Source of the DNA: Aurantiochytrium sp. KH105
Lineage: Eukaryota; Sar; Bigyra; Thraustochytrida; Thraustochytriidae
Assembly (NCBI GenBank): GCA_003116975.1
Contig: BGKB01000136.1
Coordinates: 1 to 64,000, forward strand
Direction: 5' to 3'
DNA: 64,000 nucleotides
Positions within the stretch are counted from its first letter, which is position 1. The number at the start of each line of letters is the position of its first letter. A program made the position numbers and the translations under genes. Below are positions 30,301-39,390 of the stretch, one piece after another. The notes beneath the pieces were generated by a model. The model saw only the letters and a program-made list of their open reading frames with translations. It was not told where the DNA came from and did no database searches.

Positions 30301-31932
30301 ATACGTAAAGTAAATATCTTGCAGCTCTCCCTCGCCAAAAGTGAATTCGCGATTCTCTTTGGCTCTTGAGCGCGTCACACGACCAAATCGCCCCTCTTCC
30401 CCGTCGTCATCTTCAAGCGTTAGAACCTCGCTCACCGACTTTTTCCGGAAACCACATGAGCGCGCGTCAGAGGATGAATCCCGACGATAGAGACTTTTCC
30501 TCGTCGCGCGAGCACCTCGCTCCCCGCTCAGGAGCGTCGAACCTATTTTCTTGGATTTCCTTTTGAGTATCGTCCAGCCTTTGTTTTCGCTGCCGCTGCC
30601 GCCGCTGTTGCGGCTACCATTGTTGGTGGCAAGTTTTGTCATGGAACGAGTTTTCGGCACCGGATTGTCTTCGCGGTCTTCAGGGGAGACCTTTGGGAAA
30701 TTGTCCGGAATTCTTTTGGAACTCGAAAAGGCGTTGAGGATTGAGCGCGGCACGTATGCCGCGCTCTGCATTCCTCTCTGCTTGTAAAATTCCCTGGCAA
30801 ATATGATACAACCGTCCAGACTCTTTTTCTCTTTTTGAGAAACGATCTTTGAAGAGTCTCCCTCTCGCCAGTGTAGAACGTTGACTCTTTTTCGCTTCAA
30901 CAACTCGTGAAGCTGTTGAATGAGCTTCTTGCTCCCCACAATACTGAACATTATACAATGAAACGTGGTCACCGAGGTTTCTGGGAAGGCCGCGACCTGA
31001 ACAGGACACTTGAGCGCGATGACGAGCATCCGCAATTGTCCTTTGTTTTTTGTAGACATATCTCCGAGCCCGTGGAAAGTGTGCGGGACATCATGCTCAA
31101 TTGCGGCGTCAATGTACTTGTATTTTGCCCGAACACAAGGTCTCACCTCGAATTCGGAAATTTGAGACCAGGCCAAGTGGCTCTCAAAGAGGTCCTCCGT
31201 CGCCCGAATCCATGGATTACGACGGACGCCTCTGACCACCGTAGAGGTGGGTTCTTTACAACTGGCAGCCGCATACATGACGTCTCCAGCCTTATCCAAT
31301 AGGATTATCATACTTGGGCGATACGGTGAGTCTCGCTGATCATCAGACTCTGCGAAGGACCGTACGCCGGTTTGAGTCACTTGTGAGTTCGCGCTCTCGT
31401 GTTCTTTGTTGTCGTCGACATCGATAACGTTGTTGTTTGGTCCATCGACGTTTCTTTTGCCCCTTTTCGCCCGAATATCATCCCCTTCCGGCAAGCGCGG
31501 CCTGCGCTTCCTGCCTGATGGACCGCCTTGAAAAACAGGGCGACTGGATGGGCTGTCTTGCGTACTTGCCAAGGAATGCGTTGTGCTCAGTTCGGAGCGA
31601 GCGTTTGAACGAGGTTTGCGTTCCGCACGTGATCTTTTTCCGGATGCCGACATCGCAGGATCTTGTGCATGATGAGCGATCATGGCCTGCCGTTGCGCAA
31701 ACGCACTTCTTGGCTCTTCTTTTAATGATTTGAGGAATGTTTTGTTGGGTTTCTTTCCATAGGCTTTGAGCTGACGTGGTTTTGAATTTCTCCGTTTCTT
31801 GGTGGAGTCCTTTTGCGGTGTTTTCACTCCATCCATGACGTCGTCGAGATCGGCGATTCCATCTTCAATTTGATCATCCTCGGGCTCGTTCGACTTCCCT
31901 CTCTTAGGAGATCTGGCGCGTTTAGAAGACAT
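27301..31932 (-). CDS. SUMO-specific cysteine protease, Ulp1/SENP family (C48), SENP6/7-like split catalytic domain, 1,543 aa
   Basis: It removes SUMO, probably poly-SUMO chains, from proteins, likely in the nucleus. The start is the ATG at 31932 (MSSKRARSPKRGKSN). The N-terminal ~500 residues are basic and disordered around a possibly folded segment (~215-360). The catalytic domain opens at EGVFLNDIIIDFYIRYLL (~565-582); catalytic His658 lies in FPINDALHWSVVVV, Asp1092 in VLFMDSLG and Cys1157 in NYYDCGVFVVRY. His and Asp are normally about 20 residues apart; here ~434 residues of Ser/Asp/Glu-rich sequence intervene, as in SENP6/SENP7 but longer. A very acidic C-terminal tail of ~340 residues ends DDVEVITLS, a SUMO-interaction-type motif. 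It converges on the small gene with ~225 bp between them. Confidence 0.92.
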   Translation of the reverse strand: MSSKRARSPKRGKSNEPEDDQIEDGIADLDDVMDGVKTPQKDSTKKRRNSKPRQLKAYGKKPNKTFLKSLKEEPRSAFAQRQAMIAHHAQDPAMSASGKRSRAERKPRSNARSELSTTHSLASTQDSPSSRPVFQGGPSGRKRRPRLPEGDDIRAKRGKRNVDGPNNNVIDVDDNKEHESANSQVTQTGVRSFAESDDQRDSPYRPSMIILLDKAGDVMYAAASCKEPTSTVVRGVRRNPWIRATEDLFESHLAWSQISEFEVRPCVRAKYKYIDAAIEHDVPHTFHGLGDMSTKNKGQLRMLVIALKCPVQVAAFPETSVTTFHCIMFSIVGSKKLIQQLHELLKRKRVNVLHWREGDSSKIVSQKEKKSLDGCIIFAREFYKQRGMQSAAYVPRSILNAFSSSKRIPDNFPKVSPEDREDNPVPKTRSMTKLATNNGSRNSGGSGSENKGWTILKRKSKKIGSTLLSGERGARATRKSLYRRDSSSDARSCGFRKKSVSEVLTLEDDDGEEGRFGRVTRSRAKENREFTFGEGELQDIYFTYPVLMDKYKISVTKEDAQRTEEGVFLNDIIIDFYIRYLLDKWPEAKSHMHEKVYAYSSLFVKRMFDVSKRKWRHDKESNEVDANEALFDWTRRWGRKVDLFQKETLIFPINDALHWSVVVVLNANQIPAYVQNEQIRQQNMFTAQTVESQDLEPQSTAGDSVADDTASGHAFGETDADSNGKNVAKDERSSDTNGAERSWTKRGSRRSRSSSSSSSSSSSSSSFSQTRAGGNKQKQKTHIESKSTKFQHDTQSSDDSEYNGYETCLSQSEVKKSEHRGVEDSKEARHSSTSQVPSTETAKRGGGASASGSARRSCGRVDGDEEAQLPKTGEEIKDEGREAASTQARTETRAGINLLPTASSPSVFLTSYGKTYDSENPSKEKSGARRTRDSVASRDERDGISEVVIDNEDDDPIIVDNTAEGGGGGTESKMNQDTKPEEQEHTVNRDTHAKTCSEDEKAVSAKQEGKSSKYFASTIEYIVSGTEKDDEKMTSAHASDDPTSRTRQASSSVSSATSPLPQSRATSPVGSSYWKPFAKYDPERKPQVLFMDSLGSHRKKKVITVIETYLQNIFRDRAPKTEGFESNEDDVAALAMTFDNLPSRQLDVTTQPNYYDCGVFVVRYVEEVLRTKYKSCSEDKVTNEEVIDAVRALTWGEFEHVRRDMRRLMKDLHAQYEELLAHKAQEQGAEEESTDEVEAEEIKKDDAGSGAEATKEEPRSDDRDRDAEASRKDDFEERGNADPGTISHEEDDAEAADARNPDDATMQVGTKKREDQEKEQEEEQEEGAMLDNDTKGDSNAQVDARKKMKMKDESAAVVKSESDEESAVEAMETKIGSKSKASTRIDNDADVESDKGQDNADVEEIYETNNHADAKSLKDKNGFDVKEIKENIDDADMEVEEVHVAKEKVRTMGEAEHELKEEDPIEFAKRFAKHNKGKEGCSEKQPMKVEEGDEEDDDLKDEASQISVKTRFQPQNWPKPVRKKESKEAVQTESDDVEVITLS

Positions 31933-32369
31933 CCCGCACGTCGCGTGGCACGGGCACGTCACGCAGGCCGGAGTTGACTGGCAAAGAGAACCAACGCTTG
32001 CGGCCGACGCAACAATAAAGGATGTATGTCTGCGCTGCGAGTTGTTCTTCGACCCCTCAGCCGGACGCGCTCGCGGCGCGCGACAAAGCGCGCCTTGCGT
32101 TTCCTATGCGCGGCTCAGGCGAGCAAAGACAGGCGGCCGAGGGCCCGGCCCCGGCGCGGCGCCCCGCGCAGACGACTTGCACAAGCAAGCGCGCTCCTCG
32201 CCGCGCAGGAGCGCTCTCCTATTTCGCCATTGTTGAAGGAGTATCACGATACTACTAACCACATTCTCGAAACCGCTGGGGCATCAGACGTTTCATCAAC
32301 CGACGTCTCCTCGCTCTCTCGCTCGCGCCCTGTTCTAGTATACTATACTACGACTTGCACGAACAGGTG

Positions 32370-32394
32370 CTCGCTCGCTCGCTCGCTCGCTCGC
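32370..32394. repeat. (CGCT)n microsatellite
   Basis: Six CGCT/GCTC units about 440 bp upstream of the SUMO protease start. Confidence 0.9.
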
Positions 32395-32919
32395 GCCGGC
32401 AGGCGGCCGCTGCCAACCGCGCGCTCACCCGTGCAAGCCGTTCCTCTAGGCTGTCGATCGTCCCCGGCAGAAAGAGGCCTTGTCTTGGTCTGGCTCGAGG
32501 TGAAAGGAAGAAAGTCCCGGACTCGGGTGTCGGCATGATCGACGATGACGAACTGGGGCCCACCCACTACACGCGAGTCTTCGTATTTTTGTCGCAGCTG
32601 CTGCGGAGCTCAAGACCGTGCGCGTCCGCGACCGAAGCCTGCGCGAGGGGGTCAGTCAGCCGGACGCAATCTGCGCGAGTCCGTCGAGCCGAGGCGCTGA
32701 GCGATCAGCCTGAGGGAGCTAGCAGTAGTGTAGCTTCCTTTCTCCGAACAGAGAGCAAACAAGCAAAGCGAGCAAGGTCTGGCTTAGCCTCGCCTCGATT
32801 GACGGAATCGAAGCCGCCCGTCAGGTCGCCATTCCGGATGCAACTTGGAGCGGAGTAGACCTGGCTCCTGCATCGCGTCGCAGAGAACGAACCTCGTCAG
32901 CGATGGTGAGTGAGTGAGT

Positions 32920-33018
32920 TGGCTGGCTGGCTGGCTGGCTGGCTGGCGAAAACCGTTGCTTCGGTTGATGGCGGAGTCTGGGTGAGTGAGTGAATGAATG
33001 AATGAATGAATGAATGAA
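32920..33018. repeat. (GGCT)n and (GAAT)n arrays upstream of the ABHD-like gene
   Basis: Seven GGCT units at 32920-32947, then GAGT/GAAT units at 32982-33018, about 185-280 bp before the ATG at 33202. Confidence 0.95.
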
Positions 33019-33201
33019 GGAACGAAGGCCATTGGAGCGTGACTTGCAGGCAGCTCTCACTGCCATCGCACACCGAACCGACACGCTTTCGTCAGCTCAT
33101 GATGGACTGCTGGACAAAATGAGGGTGAAAGGACCAGAGAGCAGAACCGTATTGGGAGTGTCTGGGAGGCTCGCTTGGCTACGACCGGGACGAGATAGAT
33201 C

Positions 33202-34335
33202 ATGGCGACGCATGAAGATGCCGCCTCGGTGGAGAAGACGCAAGAGAGAAGAGAGGCTTTGCGCGGGCCCCAGATTCATGTGAATAGCGAAGATACGCGG
33301 ATGCAGAGAATCCTGGGCCGCATGAAGCTTGACGCCTTTGAGCCGACATGGTGGGCAAAGTCCGCATACCCGCAAATGGCCCTTTTCGGCTTTTGGCAGG
33401 CCACGCACCTGCTGCGCAACTCCTTCGAACGCACCATCCTCGTTTGCGAGGATGGCGGCGAGGTCGCCGTCGACAGACTCTTGGAGCCCCGCGGCAGCGA
33501 GTTGCCCGAAGATGCGCCGCTCGCCATCTTTCTGCACACGTTGACTGGCGGGCGGTACGATACAACTGAATTTATGCGATACGCGCTCCAGCGCGGCTGG
33601 CGGCCCTTCTTGCTCGTAAGACGCGGGCATTTGGGAGACTTTCTCAAGGCTCCAAAGTTCAATATTCTGGGCTGCAAAGATGACACGCAGCTGATGATGG
33701 ATCACATCGCTGGCAAGTGGCCCAAGGCGCGCTTCATTGGCGGTATTGGCATCAGTGCCGGGTCGGGGCAGATTGTCTCCTACATTTCAAAGCAGCGGGA
33801 GGGCGGGCCTGTGCAAGCAGCAGTCTCGCTTTGTCCGGCATACTCATTGCTCGAATCAATGGACCGCCTTCGCACGCAAAACCCGTTCATGGAGCGATTT
33901 CTGCTCGCAAACTTGAAACTTTTCTTTCTCGCCCCCAATCGTTCACTCCTAAAGGATATTGAAGGCTACCATACGGCAATGAGCAGCTCCACAACGTGTG
34001 AGTTTATCCAAGCCTCCCACAAGCTTGCAGGCTATGAATCCACGGAGGCCTTTATTGAGGCCACGGACCCGGTCCTTTCGTGTCACGAGAACAAAATCCC
34101 TTGCCTGATTCTCAATGCTGCCGACGACCCGGTCTGCGTACGCGAGAACATCAAGGTCGATCTTGCCACAAGTCTCTCAAACTTTGCGCTTCTCATCACC
34201 GAACAAGGCTCCCATATCGCCTTTCGCGAGGGGTCGCTTGGCGCTTCATCCTACATGCATCGTCTCGCCATGGACTTTCTCGAAGCGAGCATGGCCGAGC
34301 ATTTCCACGCGAAAGCTCCTCGTACCCAGCTTTGA
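33202..34335 (+). CDS. Alpha/beta hydrolase of the ABHD1/3 (YheT-like) family, 377 aa
   Basis: A serine hydrolase; relatives act on medium-chain phospholipids or other esters. The sequence does not define the substrate. The N-terminus is soluble, with no clear signal anchor. WWAKSAYPQMALFGFWQATHLLR (48-70) resembles the family's entry region before the core. Core elements: AIFLHTLTGG (109-117, oxyanion region); RGHLGDF (141-147); nucleophile Ser185 in GIGISAGSG; acid Asp308 or Asp309 in NAADDPV; and His338 in EQGSHIAF. The length suits the family. A tandem paralogue lies about 950 bp downstream in the same orientation. Confidence 0.88.
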   Translation: MATHEDAASVEKTQERREALRGPQIHVNSEDTRMQRILGRMKLDAFEPTWWAKSAYPQMALFGFWQATHLLRNSFERTILVCEDGGEVAVDRLLEPRGSELPEDAPLAIFLHTLTGGRYDTTEFMRYALQRGWRPFLLVRRGHLGDFLKAPKFNILGCKDDTQLMMDHIAGKWPKARFIGGIGISAGSGQIVSYISKQREGGPVQAAVSLCPAYSLLESMDRLRTQNPFMERFLLANLKLFFLAPNRSLLKDIEGYHTAMSSSTTCEFIQASHKLAGYESTEAFIEATDPVLSCHENKIPCLILNAADDPVCVRENIKVDLATSLSNFALLITEQGSHIAFREGSLGASSYMHRLAMDFLEASMAEHFHAKAPRTQL

Positions 34336-34507
34336 TACTCCTACGAAGATCTACCAAACAACAAAAAAACTGAAGAGATTTTTTTTTATCAAAATCGATC
34401 AAAAAAATAGAAAGTGAAAAATGTGTGCGTGCTCATGTCGCCAAGTTGCCAAAACGATGAGCACCTCAATCTGACAGGCTTCGATTCCTTCGCGCTCGTC
34501 AGCATAC

Positions 34508-34598
<91 letters not shown>

Positions 34599-34650
34599 AG
34601 CTAGCTTGCTTGCTATAGCTTGCTGGCTAGCTAGCTTGCTTGCTTGCTGG
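34508..34650. repeat. Compound (GCTT)n-(GGCT)n microsatellite
   Basis: About ten GCTT units switch to about twelve GGCT units, followed by interspersed GCTA/GCTT. GGCT is one substitution from GCTT in a circular sense, so the second array may have arisen from the first. Confidence 0.95.
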
Positions 34651-34789
34651 CCCTTCATTCCAGGGTGCATCGCCCCCAAAGATCGCCGTCGGATTCACGC
34701 GGTCATCGCGACGCGAAAGAATCCGAACCGACGGTTGGCGGTCGTGCCACCGAATTCAAGTTGGCCGAAGACGCAGTGCAAGCTGCAAG

Positions 34790-34832
34790 CGAGCGAGCGA
34801 GCAAGCAAGCAAGCAAGCGAGCGAGCGAGCGA
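34790..34832. repeat. (GAGC)/(AAGC)n array
   Basis: Alternating blocks of GAGC and AAGC tetramers, about ten units in total. Confidence 0.9.
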
Positions 34833-35283
34833 GCTTTCCAGACCCAGCGCAGACGCGGGTTGCTGTCAGTCATGCGGAGGCCGAGTCGGCCAGGTAAGCA
34901 AACATTCAGCCGGGCCCGGGATGAGCGTCAATCATCAAACTGGCGCGAACGGGTGGCGCAAATGATGGCCCACGATCCATGCACACTTGCACGCGTGTAA
35001 ACGAACCAACGGCACGCCAGGCTTGAGCAACGAACGGACGGCCAACGCGCAAGGAAGTCTCACCGAGCGTGGATATTTCCTCCTCAGCTGTCTGTCAACC
35101 GGCATAGAGCAACCTGCAACCAGGCCCAGGGCAGCGCGTAATCGCTTTCCCCTTTTTGCAATGCTCTGACGCCTCGGCAGTAACCTCGCCTGCCGCGACT
35201 TGACTGTGAGGACGAACGCTGGTTGCATCAAACACCAAAGTCCAACTTCCTTCAACAACAAAGATAAATACGAGTGAGATACC

Positions 35284-36138
35284 ATGGCTGCGCACAATGA
35301 TGGTATTGGGACTCATGACGAGCACCTTACGAGCGACGACAGCATGAAGCTGTACATGCACAAGGAAGATTCGCGCATGAAAAGGATTCTAGGACGCATG
35401 AAACTCGAGGCTTTTGAACCAACATGGTGGGCAAAGTCCGCATACCCGCAAATAGCCCTTTTCGGGTTTTGGCAGGCCACGCACCTGCTGCGTAACTCCT
35501 TCGAACGCACCATCCTCGTCTGCGAGGATGGNATTGGCATTAGCGCTGGGTCGAACCACATTATCTCATACATTTCGAGGCCAGGCGGAGGACACCCGGT
35601 GCAGGCGGCCGTGTCATTGTGTCCGGGATATTCTCTGCAAGAATCAATGACTTGCTTACGTAAGCAGAGTTTGTTGATGGAACAGCTTTTGATGGCGAGT
35701 GCCAAGCTGTTCTTTCTCGCGCCCAATCGATTTCTCCTTCGAGATGTTGAAGGCTATGAGAAGACCCTGTGGAGCTCCACGGCATGCGACTTTCTCACCG
35801 CCTCTTACAAGCTTGCAGGCTATGCATCCAAGGAGGAATACCTTGCCACGCAAGACCCCATTGCAAGCAGTCATGAAAATCAGGTGCCCTGTTTGATCCT
35901 CAATGCTGCTGACGATCCGGTGTGCAGGAGTGAAAACATCAGGATTGATGTGACCTCACGAAGCCACAACTTTGCGCTTCTTGTGACGGACGGAGGATCG
36001 CACATTGCCTATCGCGAGGGCGCCTGGGGCGGTTCCTCGTACATGCATCGCCTTGCCATTGATTTTCTCGAAGCCAGCATGGCCGATCTCGCCAGTGGTG
36101 CCGCGGGAGGGCAAGAGGTCAAGACTTACCTAACTTAG
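35284..36138 (+). CDS. Second ABHD1/3-like hydrolase, interrupted by a one-base assembly gap
   Basis: A tandem paralogue of the gene at 33202. The ATG at 35284 opens a frame aligned along its whole length except at the 'n' at 35532. At that point ~289 bp of the paralogue (its 33456-33744) are absent, so ~96 codons carrying the HTLTGG oxyanion region are missing. Ser (GIGISAGS), Asp (NAADDPV) and His (GGSHIAY) are all present, and the frame resumes because 289 and 1 have the same remainder modulo 3. The likely reading is an unsequenced segment rather than a biologically truncated enzyme. The C-terminus is slightly longer (GAAGGQEVKTYLT). The 110 bp left of the 'n' are almost identical to the paralogue, unlike the rest. 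Confidence 0.8.
   Translation: MAAHNDGIGTHDEHLTSDDSMKLYMHKEDSRMKRILGRMKLEAFEPTWWAKSAYPQIALFGFWQATHLLRNSFERTILVCEDXIGISAGSNHIISYISRPGGGHPVQAAVSLCPGYSLQESMTCLRKQSLLMEQLLMASAKLFFLAPNRFLLRDVEGYEKTLWSSTACDFLTASYKLAGYASKEEYLATQDPIASSHENQVPCLILNAADDPVCRSENIRIDVTSRSHNFALLVTDGGSHIAYREGAWGGSSYMHRLAIDFLEASMADLASGAAGGQEVKTYLT
35532..35532. other. Single ambiguous base 'n' (probable gap)
   Basis: The only non-ACGT character noticed in the window. It sits exactly where ~289 bp expected from the tandem paralogue are missing. Confidence 0.9.
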
Positions 36139-36468
36139 GCGGGGTTATTCTCGAGGATTAGATATCCCGATTACAGTTTACATAGGCCGATAGACGAATT
36201 TTTTTGAAAAAAACAAAAGGCCCCGTAATATTGCACCACTCTGTTAACGATTAGCGAACAGGTGGTGATTAGGATGATGGACGGCGAGCAGGCGTGGTGG
36301 TTAGAATGGGCGTAGTAGTTGGAATGAGCGTGGTGCAAGCATTTGTCATATTTGCGCTCCGGTGCGCGCGGAGGATAGCCTGCAGAGACCATTCGAGTGA
36401 TTGGAGGCGTCCGTGTTGTTGAGGCGCTCGACAGCTCGCTTGCAAAGTGAGAAGCAAAGCATTTTAGC
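36139..36468. other. Spacer at the edge of the transposon-rich region
   Basis: No gene is seen. It contains GTGGTTAG/ATGGGCGTAG-like sequence (~36260-36340). Base composition becomes less GC-rich from here on. Confidence 0.4.
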
Positions 36469-37509
36469 ATGGAACAACAATCCCCGGCCCGATGTGACCA
36501 AGAACAAAACCATGCAAACGCAACTCGCTGCCAAACACCTGTTCCGTTGACGTCAACTGGCGCCACGGTTGCGAGCGCCATGGTAACTATCTCGTGTGCA
36601 ACGTTGATTGCTAGTGCGTTACTGCTGCATATGAAAAGGCAAAGAAGACCATGTGGACAACTTCAGTTCACCTCGCCACGTTCATGGAAAGAGGTCGTTG
36701 ATTCCATGCCAAACAACTTCTATTCCCGCTTCCGGATGGATCCTGCAGACTTCAACGCTCTGTTCGAGCAGTTCCTGGATGGTGCATTCGATCGTGTAAC
36801 AAATGCAGGCGGCGCAAGCGCTGTCTGCGAGCCGCGGTGCCTGCGAGCCGCACTGCAGTCTAAACTGTCTCGTGATGTACTGTGCAGGATTTCGAGTTGT
36901 GGAAATCTCTGATTGTCTTCAACAATCAGTCTTCACTGTTTATCGCAACATTTGGGGAGACGAGAAAGATCTTTGTCAAATGCAGGCATTTATTCATTCC
37001 GAAGAACCTTCAATTCTCAGGAGAAGCTTGAGGATCTGGCCAAAGGTTTCAACGAGATGACATATCAGTAGAAAGATGGTTGTAGGACGATGCAAAATTG
37101 TATTGGTGCGATTGACGGAATGTTGCAACCAATGACACGCCAACTTTCGATATCCACAGATTACCTTCTTTACAATGTAAAGACACCAGGGCCTGCAATC
37201 AATATGCAAGCAATTTGCGATTCCCGGTACAGATTTACCGTAGTGGAGATTCATACTCCTGGAGGCATTCATGATTCGCTTGCGTTTGATTCCATGGGTA
37301 TTGGCGAACAGCTCCGTGAGCTTGCTCGTAGCACGGAGAGGGTGTGCAAGTTTTGGTTTGCCGCTGACTGTGCTTATACGCTCACACGAAACGTCTTAAT
37401 TCCGTATCGGAGTCTGCGAAATGGAGCTGAAGGGCGAAAGTCAGAACTTCAAGCATTTAATGAAAAGCTCAGCAGCCTTCGTGCATTCATCGTTGCTAGT
37501 TCCAGTTGA
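36469..37509 (+). pseudogene. Degenerate PIF/Harbinger-type transposase
   Basis: Three overlapping or adjacent frames together read like a Harbinger DDE transposase. 36469-36912 (ATG; FRMDPADFNALFEQFLD) gives the N-terminal helical part. 36803-37060, in another frame, gives an HTH-like segment (YCAGFRVVEISDCLQQSVFT). 37090-37509 gives the catalytic core: GAIDGM (first Asp), YNVKTPGPAINMQAICDS, GGIHDSLAFDSMGI and FWFAADCAYTLTRNVLIPYR (second Asp). The core ends with NEKLSSLRAFIVA; the family expects R-x-x-x-E here, so the third acidic residue appears lost and the frame stops. At least one frameshift is needed, so the copy is inactive. Terminal inverted repeats were not found by eye. Confidence 0.75.
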
Positions 37510-38530
37510 CCCGCACTCGAAGGAGTGGTAGCTAGTGAGTGCTGGTGTAAAGCACTGGCTGCGTCATGAACAAGTCGCGCGAGTCCTGCATCGAGCTCAC
37601 CTCTTCGCCATATCGAGGCAACGAACTACTTCCCTTTCGACGACCTGAATGACGGCGTGGCCACTGCAGTGCAAAACTTCCTGTGCGAGCGCCTGTCGAA
37701 AGGGCTCATCAGCGTCAAAACCAATGTGCACCACGTATGCGTGCGACCTGATGTAACAGTTCGAGATAGTTCTCCCGATAGTTTATGGCGTTTTTTGGCA
37801 TTCGAGGAAGCATGAACGTCAGAACCGTCTTCCTGATAGTCGTTGTCCGAATCGCTCGAGCTGAGACTGAGCGTGAGGGGCCTCTTCGTGAAATTCTGCT
37901 GCATGGCGATCTCATCCGAGTCATCGGGCGCTTGCTCGTGGACTTCAGTTCCAGCGCGATGTCGCGCAGATGCATTGGCGAGGTGTGAATAGTCTTCCGA
38001 TGGGCTATGTTTCTTTGTTTCCCTGCCCTTATTCGCGGGACTCTTTATCGAAGACAATGACTTCTTTGAAAGTGGTGTACCAGACAGGCGCTGGCCTATG
38101 CCACTACGTGAGCGCGCGGCAGCGGTCTACGCGTTCTTCGGTGCCCGTTTCTTCTTGCCGCGGCCAGCACCGGTTCGCCCCATCTCTACCTGCTGGTGGT
38201 CTGAGCTCAACAAGTCGCAACGCTGATACCTTCTCACTGATCTCTCCTCAAGCTGAGCGCGCCCTGGTCTCACTGTCAGTGCTCGCACGCCCTCACGCCA
38301 CCACGCACGCGCGAGGACGCCCTTTCTCTTTTTGCAACTCGATTATCGGAGAAACCTAATCAGAGGTGAATTTTCCGCCTTAACCGCCCATCCGCCAGAA
38401 CTAACCCGGCGGCCCAACATATTGGAGAGCAAGCCCGAGAGCGAGCGCGCGAGCGACAAGGGGGCGCGCGCGCACTTAAGACAGACAGAACATCTGTCGC
38501 ACGTTCCACAATGGCTGGAATGGCGGGCTT
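37510..38530. other. Region between transposase remnant and Myb-like ORF
   Basis: It holds a minus-strand open frame (37626-38057, no ATG) with a Ser/Asp-rich stretch and a basic KKRHK cluster, and short plus-strand frames. None is recognisable. They may be remnants of the same element. Confidence 0.35.
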
Positions 38531-39250
38531 TTGATACGACAAACTCTGGCAGCAATTATCGACGCATACTGCCTAAAGGACGACAGCTCTCGTATCACAG
38601 CCGGGAAGCGGGTGCGATGCAACATAGTCTGGTCCGAAGTGGAGGACTTTGTTTGCCTGCACGGAGATGATGCCTGGATCATTTGCTTCGAAAAAAATCT
38701 GAACCTTGACGCAGATAATAGCGTGCAGCGTGTTGAGCGCCTTCGCAAGCAATGCCACAACATGCGACGCCTCCAACAAAAGAAACTCCTTCGGGAACCC
38801 GGCAACGATCCGCATTGCGTAAAGTACATTTCGCTCCGAGTTACACCTTGGGACGCTTTGACGGAAGGACCACACTTGAGATCACTCATGGCTCGTATCG
38901 ACAACGATAGCGTGAATCCCATTATTGATTCGAGAACGCTGACCGACTTTTACACAAGCCGTGAAGGAAAGATGGTCTATGCTTGGCGCAACATCAGCCA
39001 AGAACTCTGCAAGCGCACTGGGATCTTTCGCTGTCCCAAGTCTCTGGCTCTCCAATGTTGGCGCCGCGAAAGATGGACGCACGACATGGACTCCAAGCTT
39101 CGCGCACATGTAGCCAAGAGGCTCTGGACGCAGCCTTCCCAATCGTGCAGACAGACCACTCCACCTGGGAGGGGCTCGGTTTGCACGCTGAATTCGAAAC
39201 GACTAATGGGACCGATCTCAAACGAAGAGCTGCAAGTAGCGGTCCTTTGA
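38531..39250 (+). pseudogene. Myb/SANT-like DNA-binding ORF, partial (possible second protein of the Harbinger element)
   Basis: An open frame of 239 codons starting at TTG; the nearest ATGs are in another frame that stops at once, so a 5' exon or part of the gene is missing. It contains a Trp-rich SANT-like segment (IVWSEVEDFVCLHG) and later WRNISQELCKRTG, CPKSLALQCWRRERWTHDMD, resembling the end of one Myb repeat and the start of the next. PIF/Harbinger elements commonly encode a separate Myb/SANT protein, and the transposase remnant lies ~1 kb upstream on the same strand, so I infer a common origin. A host gene fragment is the alternative. Confidence 0.4.
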
Positions 39251-39390
39251 CTGGTGGATGTAGGCGTAGAAATCTGCTGCAGCAAAACGTAATAAGCGTT
39301 CTCAAGTTTACGACAATGAGAGCCGACAGTCTACAATAGACCCAAATCGTAAGCAGAAGAAATTGATTCATGTTTCAGTGTTATTTACAG

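Larger units (their letters stand above)
31933..33201. promoter_or_regulatory. Divergent region between SUMO protease and first ABHD-like gene
   Basis: 1.27 kb between outward-facing starts. It holds tetranucleotide arrays CGCT (32370-32394), GGCT (32920-32947) and GAAT (32982-33018). ORFs here are Arg/Ala/Ser-rich and start without ATG or lack domains. No core promoter element was identified. Confidence 0.4.
34336..35283. other. Spacer between tandem ABHD-like genes
   Basis: It contains the long GCTT/GGCT array and a second GAGC/AAGC array. The rest is presumably the 3' UTR of the first gene and the promoter of the second. No gene is recognised. Confidence 0.5.
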
